Shown here piece by piece: positions 30,310-37,226 of a DNA stretch of 48,253 bases. How positions within the stretch are numbered: the first letter of the stretch is position 1; each line of letters starts with the position of its first letter. The notes below the pieces were generated by a model. The model did not search any database. It saw only the letters and a program-made list of their open reading frames with translations, and was not told the origin of the DNA. Made by a program: the position numbers and the translations under genes. Origin of the DNA: Candidatus Margulisiibacteriota bacterium (GTDB lineage: Bacteria; Margulisbacteria; Termititenacia; Termititenacales; Termititenacaceae); assembly GCA_031279305.1 (NCBI GenBank), contig JAITIS010000045.1:1-48253 (forward strand), in the 5' to 3' direction.

Positions 30310-31275
30310 TTATTGGCCAAAATTTCTAATCCTGACAAAATTTCCGGCAACCTCATTAAGAATGATCTGCGCGTCGGTGATCACCCGGCGCTCATTGTCC
30401 GGCCGCATTTTTTCGCTGAGCAGAACATCGCTGTGCGCCAGATCATATTGTCCGGCCAGCGTGTCTAACAGGGTGTAAGCGGAGTTCAGATCAGACTGCG
30501 TGGCGTCCTGCCCGTGATCGTTGGTGTAGAGGCGGTAGCCTTCCAACTGGCGGAGTTTGGCCTGGAAACTGGCGGAGCGCATATCCGCTTCGGAGATGGA
30601 TGCCGCATTGCCATCCGTGCCGGCAATCTCCCGCAGGAGACGCAGTTCCCGGTCTGGATTTTCGATAACCCAAGAAAACAGGACGTTAGTCCGGTTGTAA
30701 AGCTGCAAATTATACAAAGTCTCCTGAGTTTTACGGGATAGGCTGCTCAGACTGGGATTGGCCTGAAAAGAACCGTTTTTAGGAATGTTATAAGCTCTGG
30801 TGATAACGTGATGCGGCGGCTCATTGGCGGCAAATCTTATATTTTTAAACTCCTCTATTTTAGTAAAATCAACGCCTAACAACAATTCTTCAAGAACAAT
30901 TTTGCAATTGCTAAAATTAGCCGCGCCTATCCTCGCTTTTATGCTGGACAGCATTCTGTAAGCGGCGGTCAAGTCGTAAAAAAAGACCAAATCGGCGTGC
31001 CACGGACAGTTGTCATTCTTATATATATGCCTGCCTTGCAGGGAATTAAGAATAGCTGTTGCTCTCTCTCGATTGGCACTATAATCTTCTATACTGGCTT
31101 TGACTCTATTATCTTCAAAATTGTCGGGATTGTCTCCGTTGAGCGCCACAAGTTCACGTAAAAGCTGCAGTTCTAGCTGCGGATTGTCGATGACCACGGA
31201 TTTAGCCATACGAGGCTCCTCCCGGTTGAGTACAAAATTAGGCATCGTGGTAATATTAGGCGTGTATTCTGACAT
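30310..31275 (-). CDS. Protein with internally duplicated domain, unknown function
   Basis: A 321-residue protein from the ATG at 31275, chosen because GGGAG lies 7 bases upstream and earlier in-frame starts lack a ribosome site. Residues about 26-133 and 201-290 are two copies of one unit: VIDNPQLELQLLRELV against VIENPDRELRLLREIA, LQGRHIYKND against LEGYRLYTND, and DLTAAYRML against DLNSAYTLL. No known family is recognised and no signal peptide is seen. It is the first gene of the cluster, and the promoter at 31329-31357 precedes it. The coiled-coil gene follows after 18 bases. Confidence 0.75.
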   Translation of the reverse strand: MSEYTPNITTMPNFVLNREEPRMAKSVVIDNPQLELQLLRELVALNGDNPDNFEDNRVKASIEDYSANRERATAILNSLQGRHIYKNDNCPWHADLVFFYDLTAAYRMLSSIKARIGAANFSNCKIVLEELLLGVDFTKIEEFKNIRFAANEPPHHVITRAYNIPKNGSFQANPSLSSLSRKTQETLYNLQLYNRTNVLFSWVIENPDRELRLLREIAGTDGNAASISEADMRSASFQAKLRQLEGYRLYTNDHGQDATQSDLNSAYTLLDTLAGQYDLAHSDVLLSEKMRPDNERRVITDAQIILNEVAGNFVRIRNFGQ

Positions 31276-31328
31276 AACTTCTCCCTTCATAACTAAACTA
31301 TTGCAACTGCTTGCCAATTGCGGCAGGT

Positions 31329-31357
31329 ATAATACGCTAATTGAAATTATATGTCAA
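31329..31357 (-). promoter_or_regulatory. Promoter of the four-gene unknown cluster
   Basis: TTGACA (31352-31357), exactly 17 bases, TATTAT (31329-31334) on the minus strand: near-consensus sigma-70. Transcription would begin about 31322, leaving a leader of some 47 bases before the first gene. Confidence 0.7.
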
Positions 31358-31409
31358 TAGATTTTTGCGCGCTGGCCGGCGCAGAAAAACTGGGAGAATA
31401 ATTCAAGGA

Positions 31410-31847
31410 TTAAAACGTCGTTTTCTGGCAGTCTCGGCACAGTCCGCGCACTTTGGCGCCGAAACGCACCGGCTTAAATTTATGTTTGGCCGCCAGTTTT
31501 TTTTGCAGTCTGATGATCTCGCTGTTGTCATACTCGATGATCAGCCCGCATTTGGTGCAGATCAGGTGGCCGTGGTTTTGATGCCGGTACGCGTGTTCAA
31601 AACGAAACACGCCGTCCAATCCGTGGATGCGCGCGGCCAAGCCTGCTTTTTCGATGATCTGCATCGTGCGGAAAGTGGAGGAGTAGCTGACTTTAGGATG
31701 TTTTTTCTTCACCAGATCGTGCAGTTCTTCTATGGAAAAATGCCCTTCGGCATTGAGGAAAACCTCCAGCACATCATAACGCTGGTGCGTATTGCGCAGG
31801 GAGTTTTTGACAATATAATCCCGCAGAATTTTTATCTCTTTCTGCAT
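31410..31847 (-). CDS. Fur-family metal-dependent transcriptional regulator
   Basis: A 145-residue Fur-family protein. The winged-helix part contains RNTHQRYDVLEVF and KVSYSSTFRTMQIIEKAGLA. The metal-binding part has HQNHGHLICTKCGLIIEYD with the structural CxxC and a second pair in CRDCQK at the end, as in Fur, Zur or PerR. Which metal or peroxide it senses cannot be told by eye. A Fur-type box lies over the promoter of the P-type ATPase 3.3 kb away, a plausible target. TATAAT at 31854-31859 ends 6 bases before the ATG with no Shine-Dalgarno sequence, so the mRNA is probably leaderless. It is divergent from the ABC-F gene. Confidence 0.92.
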   Translation of the reverse strand: MQKEIKILRDYIVKNSLRNTHQRYDVLEVFLNAEGHFSIEELHDLVKKKHPKVSYSSTFRTMQIIEKAGLAARIHGLDGVFRFEHAYRHQNHGHLICTKCGLIIEYDNSEIIRLQKKLAAKHKFKPVRFGAKVRGLCRDCQKTTF

Positions 31848-31863
31848 TGTCTCATTATAACAG

Positions 31864-31891
31864 TTGAACGCGCTAAAATATACTGTATAAT
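31864..31891 (+). promoter_or_regulatory. Promoter of the ABC-F gene with short reading frames in the leader
   Basis: TTGAAC (31864-31869), 16 bases, TATAAT (31886-31891). The 75-base leader contains a 9-codon frame ATG..TAA at 31895-31921 (MVIFKECF) and a 20-codon frame at 31936-31995 (MPVFILKQKRGIICTLRFS) overlapping the ABC-F start in another frame. Neither has a convincing ribosome site. Leader peptides regulate many ABC-F resistance genes, so they deserve note. Confidence 0.45.
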
Positions 31892-31973
31892 TAAATGGTT
31901 ATTTTTAAGGAGTGTTTTTAAGACGTGAGCCTGTAATGCCTGTTTTTATACTTAAACAAAAAAGAGGTATTAT

Positions 31974-33413
31974 ATGCACGCTCCGCTTTTCTTAAAAAAT
32001 ATTACGCTTGAGTTTCCCGGCAAAATTTGTTTTACGGATTTTTCCGCGGGTATTCAGCCTAGCCGCCGGATTTTTATTATCGGCAACAACGGCAGCGGCA
32101 AAACAGCGCTTCTTAAAATTATTCAGGGTTTGCTGGAGCCGACGACCGGAATTGTGGAGAATAAACAAAAAGTTTCTTTTGGTTATGTTCCGCAGCTGAT
32201 TACTGATTTTGCGGACTTGAGCGGCGCCGGGAGATTTAACAAGGCCTTGAGCGGCGAGCTGGCCAAGCATCCTGATTTGTTGCTGCTGGATGAGCCGACC
32301 AATCATCTGGACGCCCTTAACCGCCGGTCTCTGCAAAAAATGCTGGATTCTTATGCCGGCACGCTGGTGATCGTTTCGCACGACGAGGAATTCCTGCAAA
32401 GTTTTGCCGACACGCTCTGGCACATAAATAATGCAAAGGTGAGCGTATTCCGTGGGAGGTACGCGGACTATCAAAATGCTCTGCAGGCCAAGCGGCAGAG
32501 TATAGGAGAACAAATTTTCCGACTGAAAAAAGAACAAAAAGAAAATCAGAAAGCCTTGCTGCGCGAACAGCAAAGAGCGAAAAAGAGCAGGGCGTACGGG
32601 AAAAAAATGGTCAGGGAAAAACGCTGGCTGCCCGCGCTGGCTGATCAAAAAAAATCCTGCGCCGAACGCTCCGCCGGCCAGAAACAAAAAGCTATTGCCG
32701 AAAAAAGAACCACTTTGCGCGGTCAGCTGGCGGATTTATACCTGCCTAAAATTATTCGTCCTGTATTTTCGCTCTCCGCGCAGGATATAGGCAGGCGCAG
32801 TATTCTCTCCATCAGCCGCGCCAGCGCGGGCTACGCGGGCAGGATAGTTTTGAGTAATATAAATTTAGTTTTGGGCGGCGGCGAGCGGCTGGCTGTGACA
32901 GGCGATAACGGCGCGGGCAAGACGACTTTATTCAGGGCGATACTGGATTTGCCGGAGATAGTGAAATCCGGAGACTGGGATGCGCCCCGCGCGGCAGACA
33001 TCGGCTATCTGGACCAGCATTACGCGATGCTCGACAAGGAGCGGACGGTCTATGACACGCTGGCCGTATTGCGTCCGGATCTGCCGCCGCGCGCCATACG
33101 TTCTCTGCTCAGCGTTTTTTTGTTCCGCGCGAATGAGGAGGTGGAGAAAAAAGTCTCCGTGCTGTCCGGCGGTGAAAAAGCGCGCCTGTCTCTGGCCAAA
33201 ATCGCTGTCAAAACGCCGCGGTTGCTTCTGCTGGACGAGGCCACGAATAACATCGATCTGGAAACCAAAGATCAGCTGGCCGCTGTTTTGCGCGAGTATC
33301 CCGGCGCGCTGCTTATCATCTCGCACGACCGGAGTTTTCTGGAGAATATCGGCGTTGAACGGTGGCATCAGATCGTGGAGCCGGCGATAGGATTTGAACC
33401 CACGACCCGCTGA
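31974..33413 (+). CDS. ABC-F family ATPase (ribosome-associated type), atypical first domain
   Basis: A 479-residue protein with two ATP-binding domains in tandem and no membrane helices, as in ABC-F translation factors and resistance proteins. Domain 1: Walker A IIGNNGSGKTALL, Walker B LLLLDEPTNHLD. Domain 2: VTGDNGAGKTTLF, VSVLSGGEKARLSLAK, LLLLDEATNNID. In domain 1 only about seven residues separate the Q-loop YVPQ from LSGAGRF, where some 50 are normal, so the helical subdomain is missing and the signature is degenerate. The linker (about 165-250) is basic and coiled-coil. The last residues (PAIGFEPTTR) come from reading through the antisense of tRNA-Thr. GAGG precedes the start. Antibiotic protection is possible but not shown. 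Confidence 0.85.
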   Translation: MHAPLFLKNITLEFPGKICFTDFSAGIQPSRRIFIIGNNGSGKTALLKIIQGLLEPTTGIVENKQKVSFGYVPQLITDFADLSGAGRFNKALSGELAKHPDLLLLDEPTNHLDALNRRSLQKMLDSYAGTLVIVSHDEEFLQSFADTLWHINNAKVSVFRGRYADYQNALQAKRQSIGEQIFRLKKEQKENQKALLREQQRAKKSRAYGKKMVREKRWLPALADQKKSCAERSAGQKQKAIAEKRTTLRGQLADLYLPKIIRPVFSLSAQDIGRRSILSISRASAGYAGRIVLSNINLVLGGGERLAVTGDNGAGKTTLFRAILDLPEIVKSGDWDAPRAADIGYLDQHYAMLDKERTVYDTLAVLRPDLPPRAIRSLLSVFLFRANEEVEKKVSVLSGGEKARLSLAKIAVKTPRLLLLDEATNNIDLETKDQLAAVLREYPGALLIISHDRSFLENIGVERWHQIVEPAIGFEPTTR

Positions 33414-33451
33414 TTACAAATCAGCTGCTCTACCAACTGAGCTACACCGGC
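33376..33451 (-). tRNA. tRNA-Thr (anticodon TGT)
   Basis: 76 bases with encoded CCA. The acceptor is GCCGGTG / CGCCGGC, the anticodon stem is GCTGA / TCAGC with loop TTTGTAA (reads ACA), and the T arm is GTGGG TTCAAAT CCTAT. The 3' half overlaps the end of the convergent ABC-F reading frame (33376-33413). It is transcribed after tRNA-Phe, 11 bases downstream of it. Confidence 0.95.
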
Positions 33452-33462
33452 GGATTTTAGAG

Positions 33463-33535
<73 letters not shown>

Positions 33536-33594
33536 AACGGTAGAGATTTTACAAGAAAATTAACTTATTGCAAACCACGGCTTACTGTCCAGAT

Positions 33595-34359
33595 TTACCG
33601 CCGTTTGAGCAGTAGTTTTTGGTAATAGAGCAGGCCGATATATTCTTTTAATCCTAAAAAACTATCGCGCAGATAACTGCTGTCCGGAAAAATATCGTGC
33701 CAGCGGTAACCGCCGCTTTCATATTTATAATCGCAGGCCAGCGGCACGGCATTGATGCCAAAGCTGGCGGCGGTGCGCATAGCGCGCGGAATATGTGCGG
33801 CGCTGGTCACTATTCCGGGACGGCGGTAACCCTGTTTTTGCAGATAAGTTTTGACATTCAGCAGATTTTCTTTGGTGTTGCGGCTGAGATTTTCCTGATG
33901 GATTTTAACGGACGGCACGCCCAGCTGTTCCAGCGTCCTAGCCATAACAGCGCCTTCATTCACCGCCCGGCCCAGCGGAGCGCCGCCGCAGACAATGATA
34001 GATATGTTTTTTTGCCGGTAAATGCGGTAGGCGTGATGAAGCCTGCGCAGGGTGGAGTCCGAAGGAGCCGCCCCGCCGGGAGCGTCGCGCGTATTGTGCC
34101 TGAGCCCTCCGCCCAGCACGATCAGCGCGTCGATCTCTGCGGCTGGATTTGAGCGATAGCGGTTTTCCAGCGGATAAATAATAATATCCCGCGCCGGCTT
34201 GAACGAGAGCAGATAAATAGAACAAACCGCCAGCGTCACCAGAAAAATACTGCCGCGGCGGTAATCGCGGAATATAGCGATGAGCGCTAGAATAAGCAGC
34301 GCTAAAAATAATCCGGGCGAAAGAAAAGTATAGGTGAATATTTTGGCGAGCCAGAACAT
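33595..34359 (-). CDS. YdcF/ElyC/SanA-like DUF218 membrane protein
   Basis: A 254-residue protein with two N-terminal membrane helices (about 7-30 and 37-52) and a DUF218 domain outside the membrane. IDALIVLGGGLRHNT, IIVCGGAPLGRAVNEG, SRNTKENLLNVKTYL and VTSAAHIPRAMRTA are the family blocks. ElyC and SanA affect envelope polymer or lipid-carrier metabolism, though the reaction is not settled. TAGAAT at 34367-34372 lies 7 bases before the ATG with no Shine-Dalgarno sequence. It is divergent from malQ, sharing a 61-base region, and is followed by the two-tRNA unit. Confidence 0.85.
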   Translation of the reverse strand: MFWLAKIFTYTFLSPGLFLALLILALIAIFRDYRRGSIFLVTLAVCSIYLLSFKPARDIIIYPLENRYRSNPAAEIDALIVLGGGLRHNTRDAPGGAAPSDSTLRRLHHAYRIYRQKNISIIVCGGAPLGRAVNEGAVMARTLEQLGVPSVKIHQENLSRNTKENLLNVKTYLQKQGYRRPGIVTSAAHIPRAMRTAASFGINAVPLACDYKYESGGYRWHDIFPDSSYLRDSFLGLKEYIGLLYYQKLLLKRR

Positions 34360-34381
34360 AAGTTTTATTCTACAGCATTCA

Positions 34382-34411
34382 TTGGCAATTAAAAATAAAA
34401 AAATATATACT
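34382..34411 (+). promoter_or_regulatory. Promoter of malQ
   Basis: TTGGCA (34382-34387), 18 bases of nearly pure A/T, TATACT (34406-34411). The ATG follows 9 bases after the -10, so the transcript would carry at most a few leader bases. Confidence 0.6.
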
Positions 34412-34420
34412 TAAAGCGCG

Positions 34421-35824
34421 ATGACCAAAAACACAGGCGTCCTGCTGCATATTTCTTCTTTGCCCGGCGTTTATCCGGTAGGGGATTTTGGCCCGACCGC
34501 CTACGCTCTGGCAGATATTCTCGCGGAACAAAAAATTAAATACTGGCAGCTGCTGCCGCTGGGCCCGGCCGATCCGGAATATTTTTATTCTCCTTACACG
34601 ATGTTTTCCTCTTTTGCTCTGGGTGAGCTGTACGCCAGCCTGGAGCTGCTGGTGGAGCGGGAATTGCTTACGCCGGAAGAGGCCGCTCCTTGTCCATCCG
34701 TCGCGGCAGACTATCCGCAGGCGGAAAAACTGAAAAATGATCTGCTGCGCCGAGCTTACGCGCGTTTCCGCCCGGATGCGGATTATGACCGTTTCAGGCA
34801 GGAACAGTCTTTCTGGCTGGAGGCCTATGCAGAATTTCAGGCTCTGCGCCGCGCCGCAGGCCGGCCGTGGACTCAATGGCGGACAGATAAACCAGACCGC
34901 GCGCTGGTCGAATACGAGATGTTTGTGCAGTATATTCTTTTTGCCCAGTGGCAGACCTTAAAACAGTACGCGAATAATAAAGGAATAAAAATAATTGGCG
35001 ATCTGCCGCTTTTCACGGCGCACAACAGCGCGGATGTCTGGGCTTTCCCGCGCTATTTCAAATTGCGTTCGGACAAATCAATGGCGGTTACCGCCGGCGT
35101 GCCGCCGGATTATTTTAACGCGCAGGGGCAGGTCTGGCAGCTGCCGCTCTACAACTGGGACGCGCTGCAAGAGGATGATTTTTCTTGGTGGCGCTCCCGC
35201 ATCTGGTCAGCCCTGCAAAAATACGATCTGCTCCGGCTGGATCATTTTCGGGGTTTAGAAGCCTGCTATGAAATACCGGGCGGCGATCCGCACGGGTTGA
35301 ACGGCCGCTGGGTCAAAACTCCCGGCGCGGAGCTTTTGGCCGCGGTCAAAAAAGATTTTCCGCAAATGCCGCTGATCGCGGAAGATTTGGGTGTGATCAC
35401 GCCGGAAGTCCGCCGGCTGCGCGCGGATTTCGGTCTGCCCGGTATGCGGGTTGGATTGCTGGATTTTATTGATTATCCCAGACTGCGCGGACAGAGCGAG
35501 CACAATATCAAACAGCACGCGCCGGACAGCATATTGTATTCCACGACGCACGATTTTGACACGGTGCTAGGCTGGTATGCCACGGCTCCGCCGGAGGCCA
35601 GAGAGTATTTTCACCGCGAGATCGGCGAGCCGCGTCCGGAAAATTATCTGCGCTACTGGCTCTCTTCGCCGGCGGACACAGTGATTTTCCCGGCGCAGGA
35701 TATTCTGGGGTTGGGCAGCGCGGCGCGGCTGAATTTTCCCGGCACCAGCGGCGCGGGACGCAACTGGGTCTGGCGGCTGCAGGCGGAGGAACCGCTAAAA
35801 CTGAATATCGTCAATCCATTTTAA
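34421..35824 (+). CDS. malQ: 4-alpha-glucanotransferase MalQ
   Basis: A 467-residue GH77 amylomaltase, slightly short for the family. It disproportionates malto-oligosaccharides, moving glucan segments and releasing glucose. The opening GVLLHISSLPG and PLGPADPEYFYSPY are typical. Catalytic residues: nucleophile D274 in LRLDHFRGLEACYEIP, acid/base E321 in LIAEDLGVITPEV, and D378 in THDFDT (376-381). The family normally has THDNDT here, so N-to-F at 379 is unusual. It may supply glycogen or maltodextrin turnover together with the GH13-like gene. It overlaps the convergent RelA/SpoT-like gene by 30 bases and has a nearly leaderless promoter. Confidence 0.95.
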   Translation: MTKNTGVLLHISSLPGVYPVGDFGPTAYALADILAEQKIKYWQLLPLGPADPEYFYSPYTMFSSFALGELYASLELLVERELLTPEEAAPCPSVAADYPQAEKLKNDLLRRAYARFRPDADYDRFRQEQSFWLEAYAEFQALRRAAGRPWTQWRTDKPDRALVEYEMFVQYILFAQWQTLKQYANNKGIKIIGDLPLFTAHNSADVWAFPRYFKLRSDKSMAVTAGVPPDYFNAQGQVWQLPLYNWDALQEDDFSWWRSRIWSALQKYDLLRLDHFRGLEACYEIPGGDPHGLNGRWVKTPGAELLAAVKKDFPQMPLIAEDLGVITPEVRRLRADFGLPGMRVGLLDFIDYPRLRGQSEHNIKQHAPDSILYSTTHDFDTVLGWYATAPPEAREYFHREIGEPRPENYLRYWLSSPADTVIFPAQDILGLGSAARLNFPGTSGAGRNWVWRLQAEEPLKLNIVNPF

Positions 35825-37147
35825 GTACAGCTTATTGATCCTGTTGTATTCCCGCAGATGTTTTAATTCCAGATTCAACAACGGCACTAGGAGAATATGC
35901 CGCATCTGTTCTTTCAAGTCTTCAGGGATAGCGTTAGGTTTGTACAAAATATGCTCCAGATTTTGAAATATGCTGCTGTCGTATGGTTTGCCCTGATTCT
36001 CATAGTATGTATTATCGCTCTGGGCTTCACCGTTTTTATTGATCAAAGTCAACAGTTTTAGATCGCGGTAAGCCTTTGGCGGATTGTGCAGATACAAATT
36101 TTCTTCTTCCAGAATCATATCTTCCGGATAAATGCACATAATGGCGTTCTTGAGATTTTCTAGAAAAAAATAATCCGCGCCGCTGATCCGCGCGCCGCTG
36201 ATGTCCGGAATATCGCCGACATATATTTTACGCCCGTATTTTTCCTCATAATGATTCATTTTTTTCAGCAGGCTGTATAAAGTTTTGGCGCGAGGATTGT
36301 CTATAACTGGACTGATTCTGTTTTGGAGAGTTTTGAACAAAAAGAAATTTCTGCGTATGTCATTCAGGATCAGGTCATTGTACTGGTCGACAGGCAAAAT
36401 GCGCTGTAAATCCAGCAGCGTATTTTTGAGATCAGTCAAATTTGTTTCAGGATGAAAGTGCAAGCCGACGCCTTTTCTGGTCGGATCGATGTCTGCTATT
36501 TTTTCTAACTGGGTGCGTGCTTTATCCGATAGCCGGCCGGGCGTATAAACATAGTAATAACGCGCCACTTTGTCCGCCAACTCTCTTAATATCATTTCGA
36601 TGACCACCAGATGATTTTTGATATTCCGGACGGAATTGGACGGCGAGTCTCCGATAAAATATTGGGAAAATGGACTGTTTATATCCTGCGCGGCTTCTTT
36701 GGCTTCATTGAAGTCCAGCCCGTAAATATATCGATCCCGTGCTATCCGCTGTTTATTAAACTTTTCTTTTTTTTGCGCGGTGCTGGTGATTTCCTGCGCA
36801 ATGCTGAAAAGTGAACCCAGATAGTCGCTGTGCTGTTTGCGGGTTTTTTCGGACTCAACAAAAAACTCTTTTTGCAGTTTCCGCCAGCTCTCTCCGGTCA
36901 CCGACTCCGCGCAGATGATCCGGCAGACATAATCCCGATAATCGTCAATGTCATTGGTTTTGTCGTTATTGGCCAGCAGCTTGAGCGCAAAAGGATCATC
37001 GCCCTCTTGCAGGGCGTGCCAGAATATCCGTTTTAGCGTCGGCAGATATTCGGCGGGGTATTTGTACCCGCGCAGCCTGTCTTCCAACTCGTCCAGACAA
37101 ACCTGCTGGGTGTCGCTGGTTTTTTCTTGATAACTGCGTATGGCCAT
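35795..37147 (-). CDS. Protein with divergent RelA/SpoT-like nucleotidyltransferase domain
   Basis: A 450-residue protein of no obvious named family. Residues about 286-405 follow the order of the RelA/SpoT (RSD) synthetase fold: RAKTLYSLLKKM (like RPKHIYSIYRKM), VGDIPDISGARI (like DLLAVRVI / DIAGIRI), NPPKAYRDLKLLTLI (like NPKPNGYRSLHLIV) and FQNLEHILYK (like WASLEHKLRYK). The ExQIRT strand of active alarmone synthetases is not visible, so activity is doubtful. The first 280 residues are helical and unrecognised. GGCGGAAGG precedes the ATG. It is divergent from copA and overlaps the malQ stop by 30 bases. It could make, bind or sense a nucleotide alarmone. Confidence 0.6.
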   Translation of the reverse strand: MAIRSYQEKTSDTQQVCLDELEDRLRGYKYPAEYLPTLKRIFWHALQEGDDPFALKLLANNDKTNDIDDYRDYVCRIICAESVTGESWRKLQKEFFVESEKTRKQHSDYLGSLFSIAQEITSTAQKKEKFNKQRIARDRYIYGLDFNEAKEAAQDINSPFSQYFIGDSPSNSVRNIKNHLVVIEMILRELADKVARYYYVYTPGRLSDKARTQLEKIADIDPTRKGVGLHFHPETNLTDLKNTLLDLQRILPVDQYNDLILNDIRRNFFLFKTLQNRISPVIDNPRAKTLYSLLKKMNHYEEKYGRKIYVGDIPDISGARISGADYFFLENLKNAIMCIYPEDMILEEENLYLHNPPKAYRDLKLLTLINKNGEAQSDNTYYENQGKPYDSSIFQNLEHILYKPNAIPEDLKEQMRHILLVPLLNLELKHLREYNRINKLYLKWIDDIQF

Positions 37148-37191
37148 CCTTCCGCCTCTCTAATAAATATATCGCAGATCTGACGGCGGTG

Positions 37192-37220
37192 TTGCAGATG
37201 TTTTGCCATAACATTAAAAT
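37192..37220 (+). promoter_or_regulatory. Leaderless promoter of copA
   Basis: TTGCAG (37192-37197), exactly 17 bases, TAAAAT (37215-37220), then 6 bases to the ATG at 37227. Transcription should start at or within one base of the start codon. The 17-base spacer argues against a CueR-type (19-base) promoter. Confidence 0.65.
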
Positions 37221-37226
37221 AGGTCT

